Positions 52,825-61,364 of a stretch of 64,000 nt of DNA are shown piece by piece. The DNA is taken from the NCBI RefSeq assembly GCF_020171285.1, contig NZ_JAIUZI010000004.1:124001-188000 (forward strand), given 5' to 3'. The translations under genes and the position numbers were made by a program. The stretch is from Seohaeicola saemankumensis. Its GTDB lineage: Bacteria > Pseudomonadota > Alphaproteobacteria > Rhodobacterales > Rhodobacteraceae. Under the pieces are notes generated by a model. That model did no database searches. It was given only the letters and a program-made list of their open reading frames with translations, and had not been told where the DNA came from. How positions within the stretch are numbered: position 1 is the first letter of the stretch; every line of letters starts with the position of its first letter.

Positions 52825-53826
52825 TCAGCTCAGGCGCGCCACCACGTAGTCGGCCAGGTCCCTCAGCATGTCGCGGATCTCGTGCTCCGGCAGCACATCA
52901 AGCGCCGCTTTGGCCTTCTCCGCCCAGGCTTCGGCATCGACCCGAGTGGCCGTCAGCGTGTCGTATTTGCCCATGATGGCCAGCGCCTGTTCCAGGTCGC
53001 CATCCTGCTGCCGCCCCTTTTCGATGGTGCGCTGCCAGAATGCGCGCTCCTCCTCGGTGGCCTGCGCCACCGCCTTGATCACCGGCAGGGTCAGTTTGCG
53101 TTCCCGGAAATCGTCACCGACATTCTTGCCGGTGGCCGCGCTGTCACCCTGATAATCCAGCAGGTCGTCGGCGATCTGAAAGGCGATCCCCAGCGCGTCG
53201 CCATAGTCGAACAGCGCCTGCACCTGCGCGTCCTCCGCGCCGGCGATGACGCCGCCGGATTCGGTGGCCGCCGAGAACAGCGCGGCGGTCTTGCCGCGTA
53301 CCACCTGCAGGTAAACGCTTTCGTCGGTGCGCAGATCCTGCGCCGCCGTCATCTGCAGCACCTCGCCCTCGGCGATCGTCGCCGAGGCATTGGCAAGGAT
53401 GTCGAGCACCCTGAGCGATCCGGTTTCCACCATCAGCTGGAAACTGCGGGCAAAGAGGTAATCGCCGACCAGAACCGAGGATTTGTTGTCCCACAGCAGG
53501 TTGGCCGTGGGACGTCCGCGCCGTTGGGCGCTTTCGTCGACCACGTCGTCGTGCAGCAGGGTTGCGGTGTGGATGAATTCGACAGTTGCCGCCAGCCGGA
53601 TGTGATGATCGCCCTCGTAGCCGCACAGCCGGGCGGCGGCCAGCGTCAGCATCGGGCGCAGCCTTTTGCCGCCGGCCTCGACCAGATGCGCGGTCACCTC
53701 GGGGATACGCGGCGCATGTTCGGACGCCATGCGTGTGCGGATCAGGCTGTTCACCGCCTCCATTTCATGGCTCAGCGCCTTGGCCATCCGGTCGTGGGGT
53801 TTGGTGGTGACAGTGTTGATATTCAT
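52825..53826 (-). CDS. ispB: Polyprenyl diphosphate synthase (ubiquinone side chain)
   Basis: A 333-residue trans-prenyltransferase. The first Asp-rich motif is TATLLHDDVVDESAQRRGRP and the second is FQIADDLLDYQG. GGKRLRPMLTLAAARL is also conserved. The length fits octaprenyl or decaprenyl synthase for the quinone tail. Alphaproteobacteria usually make decaprenyl. The ATG at 53826 begins MNINTVTTKPHDRM. A much longer frame to 54600 is not needed. It is divergent from the DUF2007-like gene. Confidence 0.93.
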   Translation of the reverse strand: MNINTVTTKPHDRMAKALSHEMEAVNSLIRTRMASEHAPRIPEVTAHLVEAGGKRLRPMLTLAAARLCGYEGDHHIRLAATVEFIHTATLLHDDVVDESAQRRGRPTANLLWDNKSSVLVGDYLFARSFQLMVETGSLRVLDILANASATIAEGEVLQMTAAQDLRTDESVYLQVVRGKTAALFSAATESGGVIAGAEDAQVQALFDYGDALGIAFQIADDLLDYQGDSAATGKNVGDDFRERKLTLPVIKAVAQATEEERAFWQRTIEKGRQQDGDLEQALAIMGKYDTLTATRVDAEAWAEKAKAALDVLPEHEIRDMLRDLADYVVARLS

Positions 53827-53874
53827 CGTTCTTGTTCCAAAGCCTCGACAGGGCGTGCGGCGGGGCTTACATCC

Positions 53875-54096
53875 ATGATCATGAAGGAACTTCTGCGCAG
53901 CACCGATCCGACCGTCATGGCCTTTGCCTCGGCCCTTCTCGAGGGTGAGGGTATAGACTGCTTTCAGATGGACGTAAATATGAGCGTGCTTGAAGGCGGA
54001 ATCGGTATCTTTCCGCGTCGGTTGATGGTGCATGAAAACGACTTTGACAGCGCGGTCAGGGCGATGCGCGACAACGACATTCCGCTCGGCCGGTAA
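53875..54096 (+). CDS. DUF2007-like small protein
   Basis: A 73-residue protein, MIMKELLRSTDPTVMAFASA, then LLEGEGIDCFQMDVNMSVLE and FPRRLMVHENDFDSAVRAMRD. It has the ferredoxin-like alpha-beta pattern of DUF2007 (putative signal-transducing) proteins. Two ATGs three bases apart in frame make 53875 or 53881 possible. The methyltransferase gene follows after 6 bp. Between a polyprenyl synthase and TrmN6, this order is common in Rhodobacterales. Confidence 0.82.
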   Translation: MIMKELLRSTDPTVMAFASALLEGEGIDCFQMDVNMSVLEGGIGIFPRRLMVHENDFDSAVRAMRDNDIPLGR

Positions 54097-54102
54097 CCGC
54101 CG

Positions 54103-54873
54103 ATGTGCGGGTTTTCCGACACCGACGTGACCTGTGACGGGTTTCTCGGCGGCCGGCTGCGGCTTTGGCAGCCGCGCCGGGGATACCGGGCGGGGGTCGA
54201 CCCGGTTCTGCTGGCGGCCGCGGTCCCGGCCCGCGCGGGGCAGGCCGTGCTGGAGCTGGGATGCGGGGCGGGCGCGGCGATCCTGTGCCTGGGCCACAGG
54301 GTGCCGGACCTGGCGCTGACGGGGGTCGAGCTGCAGCCCGCCTATGCCGGTTTGGCGCGGCGCAATGCGACGGAAAACAACCGGGATCTGCAGGTGGTCA
54401 CGGCGGATCTTTCGGCGCTGCCGGCGGAGCTCAAGGCGCGCCAGTTCGATCATGTCATCGCCAATCCGCCCTATTACAAGACCGGCACGCATACGGGGGC
54501 TGACGACATCGGGCGTCAGACCGCGCTGGGAGAGCAAACGCCGCTGGCCCTGTGGATCGATGCCGCCGCGCGCCGGCTGAAACCCAAGGGGTACCTGCAT
54601 GTCATTCAGCGCGCCGACCGGCTGCCCGACCTGCTGTCGGGATGCGCCGGCCGTCTTGGGTCGATCGAGGTGCTGCCCCTGGCCCCCCGGCAGGGGCGCG
54701 CGTCCGAATTATTGATTCTGCGCGCCCGCAAGGAAGGCCGTGCGGCATTTCGCCTGCATGCGCCGCAGCTCATGCACATGGGCAGGCAGCACGACCGCGA
54801 CGAAGAGGATTATTGCCCTGAAATCAAGGCGGTACTGCGGGACGGGGCGGCGTTGCCCTGGCCGGTGTCCTGA
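54103..54873 (+). CDS. tRNA1(Val) A37 N6-methyltransferase, TrmN6 type
   Basis: A 256-residue methyltransferase. Motif I is VLELGCGAGAAILCLG, and the NPPYYK at residues ~124-129 is the N6-adenine/N-type catalytic motif. The start GRLRLWQPRRGYRAGVDPVLLAAA is typical of the TrmN6 family. It modifies A37 of tRNA-Val or a similar substrate, which is inferred. It is immediately downstream of the DUF2007-like gene. Confidence 0.85.
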   Translation: MCGFSDTDVTCDGFLGGRLRLWQPRRGYRAGVDPVLLAAAVPARAGQAVLELGCGAGAAILCLGHRVPDLALTGVELQPAYAGLARRNATENNRDLQVVTADLSALPAELKARQFDHVIANPPYYKTGTHTGADDIGRQTALGEQTPLALWIDAAARRLKPKGYLHVIQRADRLPDLLSGCAGRLGSIEVLPLAPRQGRASELLILRARKEGRAAFRLHAPQLMHMGRQHDRDEEDYCPEIKAVLRDGAALPWPVS

Positions 54874-54995
54874 CCTGAGATTAAGCAAGGTTTAGCCTAG
54901 ATACACGTTTTATGCAAAACCTGTGCGACTGCGGCGTGACAGGTCGGGGCACATGTGCTCAACTCATCAGGCAACTTAATCAGAGGAGGATTGCC

Positions 54996-55160
54996 ATGAG
55001 CTTGAGCGCGCACCTGACGGAACTGAAAAAGAAGCACGCATCCCTGAGCATTGAAGTTGAACAGGCCCAACGTGCCCCCGGTATCGACGGACTGCAATTG
55101 GCAAACCTGAAGAAGCAAAAGCTTAAACTGAAAGAAGAAATCGAACGCCTGTCGGCCTAA
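54996..55160 (+). CDS. YdcH/DUF465-like small protein
   Basis: A 54-residue highly charged coiled-coil protein: MSLSAHLTELKKKHASLSIE, then VEQAQRAPGIDGLQLANLKK and QKLKLKEEIERLSA. It fits the DUF465 (YdcH-like) family. GAGGAGGA lies close before the ATG at 54996. The function is unknown. Its stop overlaps the stop of the convergent exporter gene. Confidence 0.88.
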   Translation: MSLSAHLTELKKKHASLSIEVEQAQRAPGIDGLQLANLKKQKLKLKEEIERLSA

Positions 55161-56026
55161 CGGGCCGCGGATCCGGCGCGCGCGGCCAGCACCGCGCCGC
55201 CGGTGATCAGAATGGCGGCGACGGCCAGTGCCCAGCTGGGCGCGGCGATCCCGACCCCCACGAGAATCAGTGTAGACAGCAACGGCGCCGCGTATGAACT
55301 GGTGCCGAGCATCTGGATGTCTCCGCGTTTCACGCCGATATCCCAGACATAAAATGCCAGCCCGACAGGCCCCAGCCCCAGGGCCACGGTTGACGCCCAT
55401 CCGGTTAACCCATTGGGCCATATTGTGTTTTCGACAAGAGGGTGCAGCACCCAGGACGCCACTGCGGTGATCAGACAGAACACCGCGACGGTGCTGGTCG
55501 GTGCCGATCCCAACCGCCGCGACAACACCGAATAGCCCGACCACGTCAGCGCGCACAGCAGCGCCAACCCATAACCGGGCAGGTATTGCGGCTGAAACCC
55601 CGCCTGTCCGCCGCCCGCAATGATCAGCGCGGCTCCGGCAAACCCCAACAGGGCGCCAATCAGGTGGCCGGGCCGCAGGGTTTCGCCGGGCAGCAGGCCC
55701 GACATCAGTACGATCAACAGCGGCCAGAGATAGGCGATCAGCCCGGCCTCGGCGGCGGGGGCCAGCCGCAAGGCCGAGAAATACAACGCGTGATAACCGA
55801 AAAGCCCAAGAGATCCAAAGGCATAGACCTTCCATGACACGGCGCGCAGATCGGCCAGACCGCCTGTGACCACGGTCCAGACCAACCCCAGCGTGCCGCC
55901 GATGGTGAAGCAGATCGCGTTCAGCAACAGCGGTGGCGTCGGGGCGGACCCCACGGTCAGCAGGGCCAGCAGAGCCCACAGCAGGACCGCAACAAAGCCG
56001 ATGGCGGTGGCGCGGGTGGCAGTCAT
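55157..56026 (-). CDS. DMT-family exporter (YddG-like)
   Basis: A 289-residue protein with ten predicted helices in two EamA repeats. It starts MTATRATAIGFVAVLLWALLALLT and resembles the aromatic amino-acid exporter YddG. The stop codon of the upstream LysR gene overlaps its start (ATGA), so the two are translationally coupled. The LysR regulator is the natural candidate for its control. The substrate is inferred. Confidence 0.82.
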   Translation of the reverse strand: MTATRATAIGFVAVLLWALLALLTVGSAPTPPLLLNAICFTIGGTLGLVWTVVTGGLADLRAVSWKVYAFGSLGLFGYHALYFSALRLAPAAEAGLIAYLWPLLIVLMSGLLPGETLRPGHLIGALLGFAGAALIIAGGGQAGFQPQYLPGYGLALLCALTWSGYSVLSRRLGSAPTSTVAVFCLITAVASWVLHPLVENTIWPNGLTGWASTVALGLGPVGLAFYVWDIGVKRGDIQMLGTSSYAAPLLSTLILVGVGIAAPSWALAVAAILITGGAVLAARAGSAAR

Positions 56027-56970
56027 AGCGGGGGAATGTCCTCGATCGGGATGACGGTGAACTGGTCCGAGATATAGGCGGTTTTCTCGATCTCGGCAAA
56101 GAACCATTCACGGAATGCCTTGATTTGTGGCCTGTTTTCAGTGCCTTGCGCGCAAACAAAGCGAAAGCTGGCGGGAACTTCGACGGCTGTCTTGAAGGGC
56201 GCGACCAGCCGGCCCGCGTGCAGGTCGGTGTTGACCATGCCGCGCCGTCCCAGCGCGACACCGGCGCCGGAAAGCGCGGCGTCGATGGCGTGATCGGCCT
56301 GGCTGAAGTGGGCGCCGTGGGTTGGCGTATAGTCGATCCCCTGGGTGCGGAACCACACCGGCCAGTCACAAGGCGGCTTAAGGAAATTTATCGATTCATC
56401 AAAGATTAACGGCGCCTGCAGCAAGCTTTCCGGGGTGGTGTAGGTCTCGGCCAGCTCTGGTGTCATGACCGGTGTCACCCATTCCCGGCGGATCGGCTGC
56501 GACCAATACCCTTCGTCGGTGCCCTGGCCAAAGCGGATCGCGACATCGACCTCGTCGCGGACAAAGTCCAGCATCCGCAGGGTGGCGGAGAACCGCAGAT
56601 CGATCTCTGGATGGGCGCGGGCGAATTCATAAAGACGCGGCGCAAGCCATTTCGCGGTCAGCCCCGGCCCGGCTGTCACGGTGAGATTCGTGTTGTTTTG
56701 CAGGCGCTTGGCGGCATTCCACGCGGTGCTCAGAGACTGAAAGGCATCGGCGGCGCCGGGGGCGAGGGTGCGGCCGGATTCGGTCAGTTCAACCGCCCGG
56801 TTCAATCGCCGGAACAGCGGCGCGCCAAGGTGCTCCTCGAGCGACTTGATCTGGAACGACAGGGCCGCCGGGGTCACGTTCAGCTCTTCGGCGGCCCGGG
56901 CAAAGGACATGTGGCGGGCGGCGGCATCAAAGGCGCGCAGGGCGGTGAGAGGGGGCAGGCGGGTGCTCAT
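56023..56970 (-). CDS. LysR-family transcriptional regulator, GcvA-like
   Basis: A 315-residue LysR regulator. The N-terminal helix-turn-helix is PLTALRAFDAAARHMSFARAAEELNVTPAALSFQIKSLEE, with the PLTALRAFDA start of GcvA-type proteins. The effector domain (LTVTAGPGLTAKWLAPRLYE onward) follows. It overlaps the exporter gene by four bases and is divergent from a small gene. A palindromic operator lies 3 bp before its ATG. Confidence 0.9.
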   Translation of the reverse strand: MSTRLPPLTALRAFDAAARHMSFARAAEELNVTPAALSFQIKSLEEHLGAPLFRRLNRAVELTESGRTLAPGAADAFQSLSTAWNAAKRLQNNTNLTVTAGPGLTAKWLAPRLYEFARAHPEIDLRFSATLRMLDFVRDEVDVAIRFGQGTDEGYWSQPIRREWVTPVMTPELAETYTTPESLLQAPLIFDESINFLKPPCDWPVWFRTQGIDYTPTHGAHFSQADHAIDAALSGAGVALGRRGMVNTDLHAGRLVAPFKTAVEVPASFRFVCAQGTENRPQIKAFREWFFAEIEKTAYISDQFTVIPIEDIPPL

Positions 56971-56972
56971 AT

Positions 56973-56993
56973 CAGTTAAATACAGCTTAACTG
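56973..56993. promoter_or_regulatory. LysR operator
   Basis: Perfect arms CAGTTAA (56973-56979) and TTAACTG (56987-56993) with a 7-bp spacer sit directly before the LysR start. A related half-site CAGCTTAACC lies around 57057-57066. This supports autoregulation and control of the divergent gene. Confidence 0.6.
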
Positions 56994-57081
56994 TCGCTTT
57001 GGAAAGTCTCGTTTGTGAGGGGGCTTTGCAGCGTCCATATTGGCCTCAGGACAAATCAGCTTAACCAAGAGGACCCCGGAG

Positions 57082-57201
57082 ATGACGGAATACAGCGCCA
57101 GCCATACCACCCGAAAAGCCTTTGACCGGGCCCATGAAGAACGCGCCGCGGCGATGCGGGCCGCGTGGGCCTGGCTGTTTTCGCCCAAGGTTTCCCGCTG
57201 A
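57082..57201 (+). CDS. Small protein divergent from the LysR gene (39 aa)
   Basis: MTEYSASHTTRKAFDRAHEE followed by RAAAMRAAWAWLFSPKVSR, a short amphipathic helix with aromatic end. It is divergent from the LysR regulator, with AGAGG upstream and a terminator after the stop. I recall similar small proteins in Rhodobacteraceae but know no function. It could be a regulated short peptide. Confidence 0.6.
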   Translation: MTEYSASHTTRKAFDRAHEERAAAMRAAWAWLFSPKVSR

Positions 57202-57232
57202 TCGCAGCGCGCGCGATCTTACGGGATGACAG

Positions 57233-57254
57233 GAGCCGCCCGAGGGGGCGGCTC
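57233..57254 (+). terminator. Terminator after the small divergent gene
   Basis: Perfect 9-bp arms GAGCCGCCC (57233-57241) and GGGCGGCTC (57246-57254) around GAGG, followed by TTCGTCGTT. It ends the small-gene transcript, 32 bp after the stop. Confidence 0.75.
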
Positions 57255-57277
57255 TTCGTCGTTGGGGGGCGGATTTG

Positions 57278-57323
57278 ACGGTCTTGTACCGACCCGAAAC
57301 CGGGCCTTTTCCGTTTTGTACAA
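57278..57323. repeat. Twin TTGTAC motif element (copy B)
   Basis: CGGTCTTGTACC (from 57279) and CCGTTTTGTACA (from 57311) flank AAACCGGG with the same 32-bp spacing as at 32682-32727. It lies in the convergent gap between the small gene and the GFA gene. Confidence 0.55.
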
Positions 57324-57360
57324 AATTTTCCGGTGATTTCGGGGTCTATTTCCGGGCCTT

Positions 57361-57753
57361 TCATGGCTCTGATCGGCTGTCGGAAGTGCGGTCGCGGGGG
57401 TAACGCCGCGCCAGGGGAAAGGGCGGCAGCCACGATTCGCGGCGGCAGGTCCAGAGCTCGTAGCTGGGGGTGAACCGGTCCGGGGCGTCGAGCGCGCCGA
57501 GGTTGAGCTCTACCTCGTCGCCGCTGCGTCCGAAGACGGACGAGCCGCAGCGCGGGCAGAAACAGCGGCCGTCGAAATCCTGCACGGGGCCGGTGACGGT
57601 CACGGCGTCCTGCGGGAACACGGCCGAGGCGTGAAACAGCGTGCCGTGATGCTTGCGGCAGTCGAGGCAATGGCAGAGGCCCACCCGGTAGGGCCGCCCG
57701 GTCGCGGTGATGCGGAGGTCGCCGCAGAGGCAGCCGCCGGTGATCTGGTCCAT
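57361..57753 (-). CDS. GFA-family protein (Mss4-like)
   Basis: A 130-residue protein with the two zinc sites of the GFA/CENP-V fold: GGCLCGDLRIT, then LCHCLDCRKHHG and FCPRCGSSVFGR. Relatives bind glutathione or small aldehydes, but most have no proven activity. It is monocistronic. Its neighbours give no hint of a substrate. Confidence 0.85.
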   Translation of the reverse strand: MDQITGGCLCGDLRITATGRPYRVGLCHCLDCRKHHGTLFHASAVFPQDAVTVTGPVQDFDGRCFCPRCGSSVFGRSGDEVELNLGALDAPDRFTPSYELWTCRRESWLPPFPLARRYPRDRTSDSRSEP

Positions 57754-57804
57754 GTCGCGCCCTTTCGGTTTTGGCGCAGCTTAACCGGCCCGCCCGGCGC
57801 GTGG

Positions 57805-57836
57805 ACAAAAAAAGACCGCCCCCGGGGGCGGTCTTT
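57805..57836 (-). terminator. Terminator of the phaA-phaB operon
   Basis: A perfect 26-bp palindrome, AAAGACCGCCCCC at 57811-57823 with its complement to 57836, followed on the minus strand by seven T residues. It lies 23 bp after the phaB stop. Confidence 0.9.
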
Positions 57837-57858
57837 ACGATTCGTGAACCGGTTTGGT

Positions 57859-58581
57859 TTACCCGAAGAACTGGGCACCGTTGGCGGAAATGGTCGAGCC
57901 GTTGATGAAGCCCGCGTCGTCGGAGGCCAGGAAGGCCACGCAACGCGCGATTTCCTCGGGCTCGCCCAGGCGGCCGGCGGGGATGCCGGCGATGATCGAT
58001 TCGCGGACCTTTTCCGGAACCGCCATGACCATTTCGGTGGCGATGTAGCCGGGGCAGACGGCGTTGGCGGTGATGCCGGCGCGGGCGCCTTCCTGGGCCA
58101 GCGAGCGGACGATGCCGATGTCACCGGCCTTGGTCGCGGCATAGTTGACCTGGGCGAACTGGCCCTTTTGGCCGTTGACCGAGGAAATCACGATGACGCG
58201 GCCGAACTTGCGCTCGCGCATGCCGGGCCAGACCGGGTGCACGGTGTTGAACACGCCGGTCAGGTTGGTGTCGATCACCTGCTGCCACTGTTCCGGGGTC
58301 ATCTTGTGGAAGGGCGCGTCGCGGGTGATGCCCGCGTTGGCGACAACGATGTCGATCGGGCCCAGATCGGCCTCGACTTGGGCGATGCCGGCCTTGGATT
58401 CTTCGTAGTCGCCGACGTTCCACTTGTAGGTCTTGATGCCGGTTTCTTCGGTAAACTTGGCGGCGGCTTCATCGTTGCCGGCATAGGTGGCGGCGACGGT
58501 GCAGCCAGCGGCCTGCAGCGCTTTGGAAATGGCTTCGCCGATACCGCGGCTGCCACCAGTGACGAGGGCTACTCGGGACAT
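57859..58581 (-). CDS. phaB: Acetoacetyl-CoA reductase
   Basis: A 240-residue SDR enzyme. The NADP motif is ALVTGGSRGIGEAISKAL, the catalytic Ser is in VIVISSVNG and the Tyr-Lys pair in QVNYAATKAG. It reduces acetoacetyl-CoA to (R)-3-hydroxybutyryl-CoA in PHB synthesis. The ATG at 58581 has GGAG six bases upstream. It follows phaA by 81 bp, with a shared terminator. Confidence 0.94.
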   Translation of the reverse strand: MSRVALVTGGSRGIGEAISKALQAAGCTVAATYAGNDEAAAKFTEETGIKTYKWNVGDYEESKAGIAQVEADLGPIDIVVANAGITRDAPFHKMTPEQWQQVIDTNLTGVFNTVHPVWPGMRERKFGRVIVISSVNGQKGQFAQVNYAATKAGDIGIVRSLAQEGARAGITANAVCPGYIATEMVMAVPEKVRESIIAGIPAGRLGEPEEIARCVAFLASDDAGFINGSTISANGAQFFG

Positions 58582-58662
58582 GAGGTTCTCCAAAAATCTG
58601 TGGGTAATTTCGTTACCCGGAAACGCGTGGGGCGCGCAATTTTGTTGCGCGCCCGTCTGTGA

Positions 58663-59838
58663 TTAATCGCGTTCGACGCAGAGGGCAACACCCATGCCGC
58701 CGCCGATGCAAAGTGTCGCAAGACCTTTCTTGGCGTCGCGGCGCTTCATTTCGAAAAGCAGGGTGTTCAGGACGCGGCAGCCCGAGGCGCCGATCGGGTG
58801 GCCGATGGCGATGGCGCCGCCGTTGACGTTGACGATGGCCGGATCCCAGCCCATGTCCTTGTTCACGGCGCAGGCCTGTGCGGCAAAGGCTTCGTTGGCC
58901 TCGACCAGGTCGAGATCCTCGGGCTTCCAGCCGGCTTTCTCAAGCGCCTTGCGCGAGGCGTAGATCGGGCCGACGCCCATGATCGACGGGTCCAGACCGG
59001 CGGTGGCGTAGGAGACGATGCGCGCCAGCGGCTCGATGCCGCGCTTGGCGGCGTTGTCGGCGGTCATCAGCAGGGTGGCGGCGGCACCGTCATTCAGGCC
59101 GGAAGCGTTGGCGGCGGTGACCGACCCGTCCTTGGTGAAGGCGGGGCGCAGTTTCGCCATCGCTTCCATGGTGGCGCCGTGGCGGATGTATTCGTCCTTG
59201 TCCATCACGATGTCGCCCTTGCGGGTCTTGATCGTGAAGGGCACGATTTCGTCGACGAACTTGCCGGCCTTTTGCGCGGCCTCGGCCTTGTTCTGCGAGG
59301 CGACGGCGAATTCATCCTGCATATCGCGGGAGATCTGCCATTTCTCGGCGACGTTTTCGGCGGTCTGACCCATGTGGTAGCCGTTGAAGGCATCCCACAG
59401 ACCATCGCGGATCATGGTGTCGATGTATTTCATGTCGCCCATCTTGTGACCGGCGCGCAGGTTGGCGGCATGGGGCGAGAGGGTCATGTTTTCCTGACCG
59501 CCGGCGATCACGATGTCGGCATCGCCGAGCTGGATGTGCTGGGCACCCAGCGCCACGGCGCGCAGACCCGAACCGCAGACCTGGTTGATGCCCCAGGCGG
59601 CGCTTTCCTGCGGCAGACCGGCGTTGATATGGGCCTGGCGGGCGGGGTTCTGGCCCTGCGCGGCGGTCAGCACCTGACCGAGAATGGTTTCGGACACTTC
59701 GCCTTTTTCAATCCCTGCGCGTTCGACAACCGCTTCGAGCACGGCCGCGCCCAGGTCGTGAGCGGGGGTATTGGCGAAGGAGCCGCCAAAGCTGCCGACA
59801 CCTGTACGTGCGGCGGATGCAATTACTACGTTGGTCAT
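58663..59838 (-). CDS. phaA: Acetyl-CoA acetyltransferase (beta-ketothiolase)
   Basis: A 391-residue thiolase. The active Cys lies in [16 protein letters not shown], the other motifs are [15 protein letters not shown] and the C-terminal [13 protein letters not shown]. It condenses two acetyl-CoA to acetoacetyl-CoA for PHB. The ATG at 59838 begins [19 protein letters not shown], and a longer frame to 59934 is not needed. A PhaR-type operator lies ~115 bp upstream. phaC is elsewhere. Confidence 0.94.
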   Translation of the reverse strand: MTNVVIASAARTGVGSFGGSFANTPAHDLGAAVLEAVVERAGIEKGEVSETILGQVLTAAQGQNPARQAHINAGLPQESAAWGINQVCGSGLRAVALGAQHIQLGDADIVIAGGQENMTLSPHAANLRAGHKMGDMKYIDTMIRDGLWDAFNGYHMGQTAENVAEKWQISRDMQDEFAVASQNKAEAAQKAGKFVDEIVPFTIKTRKGDIVMDKDEYIRHGATMEAMAKLRPAFTKDGSVTAANASGLNDGAAATLLMTADNAAKRGIEPLARIVSYATAGLDPSIMGVGPIYASRKALEKAGWKPEDLDLVEANEAFAAQACAVNKDMGWDPAIVNVNGGAIAIGHPIGASGCRVLNTLLFEMKRRDAKKGLATLCIGGGMGVALCVERD

Positions 59839-59951
59839 GATGATCCGGTCCTCTGACAAAACATGTGAGGGGAATATGCGTTTCTCCGAACGGCTTTGGA
59901 ATGCCCAAAACGCCGGAGCCCCCCCTTTGGTCATGGGGGAGGCATACCGGA

Positions 59952-59969
59952 TTGCTGCAAGTGCAGCAA
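59952..59969. promoter_or_regulatory. PhaR-type operator upstream of phaA
   Basis: TTGCTGCA (59952-59959) and TGCAGCAA (59962-59969) form an 18-bp perfect dyad containing CTGC-N4-GCAG, the reported type of PhaR site in Rhodobacter/Paracoccus. It lies between the EAL gene stop and the phaA start, fitting repression of phaAB by the phasin regulator. Confidence 0.6.
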
Positions 59970-60011
59970 CAGACAGGGTGTCTCAGGGTAAAGCAGGGCC
60001 GCAGTGGCGGT

Positions 60012-60860
60012 TCAGGCGCTGACCTCGGCCTCGTCCGTGTCCTTCCACGGCGGGCTGACGGCGGGGGCGCCGAACAGGTAACCTTGCAGGCAGTCGACGC
60101 CGATAGAGACGAGAAATTCAGCGTCTTCAACGGTTTCCACCGATTCCGCGATGGTGAGCATGTCGAATTCCTGGGCAAATCCGACCAATGCGCGGGCCAT
60201 CGACTGGGCGTCCGCGCTCTTGGAGACGCCGCGGATGAACTGGCCGTCGATCTTGGCCGCGTCAAAGAAGAAGTCCCTGAAATAGCGCAGTGTCGAGCTG
60301 CCGGCGCCAAAGTCGTCCAGGGCAAAGGCGATGCCCTTGTCCTGGAGCCGGTCCATGAAATCGATCACCAGTTCGGGCACCGTCATCACCGACGATTCGG
60401 TTATTTCGAGGATCAGCCGTTCGCCTAATGTCTTGTCTTTGAGCAGGAAGCGTTCGAGCACGCGCATCCATTTGCGGTAGCCGACCGAACGCGCCGACAT
60501 GTTGATCGACAGGCGCAGCTGCGGGTTGCGGACGAGGGTGCGCAGCCCCTTTTCCAGCGCGATGCAGTCGATTTCGCGCCCGAGTTCGGAGTTTTCGACG
60601 GAGGGCATGAATTCGCGCGCGGGAATCACCCGGCCGGTGGCGTCGAGCACGCGAATGAACCCCTCGTAAAAGGCGGTCTGGTGTGGCGGACGCGATTGCA
60701 TGACCGGCTGAAAGGCCAGCATGCATTGCTTGTGGCGCACCGCCTCGCTGGCCATGGCGACGGCGTCGCGGTCACGGGCGCTGACGGCGGCGTTCAGCGG
60801 GTTGTCGGCGCCTTCGGGCAGGCTGGCCTGCATCTTGCGGCGTTGCAATGGTCCGTCCAT
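60012..60860 (-). CDS. EAL-domain protein, putative c-di-GMP phosphodiesterase
   Basis: A 282-residue stand-alone EAL domain. The signature first Glu is in YEGFIRV (EGF in place of EAL). Catalytic positions remain: NMSARS, LEITESS, DDFGAGSS, AKIDGQFI, AESVETVED and QGYLFGAP. So it may hydrolyse c-di-GMP despite the altered motif. No membrane or sensor domain is present. c-di-GMP turnover could link to pilus and biofilm traits encoded by the Tad locus, which is inference. Confidence 0.85.
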   Translation of the reverse strand: MDGPLQRRKMQASLPEGADNPLNAAVSARDRDAVAMASEAVRHKQCMLAFQPVMQSRPPHQTAFYEGFIRVLDATGRVIPAREFMPSVENSELGREIDCIALEKGLRTLVRNPQLRLSINMSARSVGYRKWMRVLERFLLKDKTLGERLILEITESSVMTVPELVIDFMDRLQDKGIAFALDDFGAGSSTLRYFRDFFFDAAKIDGQFIRGVSKSADAQSMARALVGFAQEFDMLTIAESVETVEDAEFLVSIGVDCLQGYLFGAPAVSPPWKDTDEAEVSA

Positions 60861-60884
60861 GGCGGGAGTCCTGTGATGATCCGC

Positions 60885-61208
60885 TCACAGGATTCGCCAA
60901 AAACGTTGCCGCATTGTTAAGGTTTGGATTTGGCTAAAAGCCGCGCTTTCCGTGTGCCGTCGCGTGGCGGGGGCGCGGTCGGGGCGCGCGCGGGCGTCCA
61001 GAACTTTGCGCAGGGTGGTATTGGCCACGACGCCGATGGCGCCGATCACGGTCAGCACGTGGCCGGCGATGGCCAGCGCCGGGCGGGCGCGGTCGTCGGC
61101 GGGGGGTTGCAGCGGCGGGTGGATGGTCGTGCCGATCAGCGAGAAGACCAGGGCGATGACGACCCCGGTCAAACCGATGAACAGAAAGGCAAGTGTGGTC
61201 CGGCTCAT
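60885..61208 (-). CDS. Small membrane protein of unknown function
   Basis: A 107-residue protein with two helices (TTLAFLFIGLTGVVIALVFSLIG and LAIAGHVLTVIGAIGVVANT) and a charged C-terminal tail (ARPDRAPATRRHTESA). GAGG is six bases before the ATG. It lies 24 bp upstream of the EAL gene. I do not recognise a family. Confidence 0.6.
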   Translation of the reverse strand: MSRTTLAFLFIGLTGVVIALVFSLIGTTIHPPLQPPADDRARPALAIAGHVLTVIGAIGVVANTTLRKVLDARARPDRAPATRRHTESAAFSQIQTLTMRQRFWRIL

Positions 61209-61364
61209 GTCAAACCTCGGATGGCCAGCGGCGGGTTGGATACAAGCGATTTACGATGCCGGCGGCGCGGTTCAACCGGCTGGCGGCATCGCGCAACAGA
61301 CTGGCCGGAAATCCGGTGTTTCAGGGGCGGGTCGGGGCCAGTTCAGGGCCGGGTCGGGGCCGGA
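61209..61364. other. Gap between small membrane protein gene and PsiE-like gene
   Basis: 156 bp with no supported gene. A G-rich repeated stretch around 61321-61370 (GGGTCGGGGCC units) is the only notable feature. It may be simple sequence. Confidence 0.3.

Noticed and set aside
53875..54096. A fusion of DUF2007 with upstream sequence (425-residue frame from 52819)
   Set aside because: The long frame is antisense to ispB. The DUF2007-like protein is complete from 53875.
52825..54600. A long 591-residue version of the polyprenyl synthase
   Set aside because: The extra N-terminus is antisense to the DUF2007 and TrmN6 genes. The family starts at the ATG at 53826.
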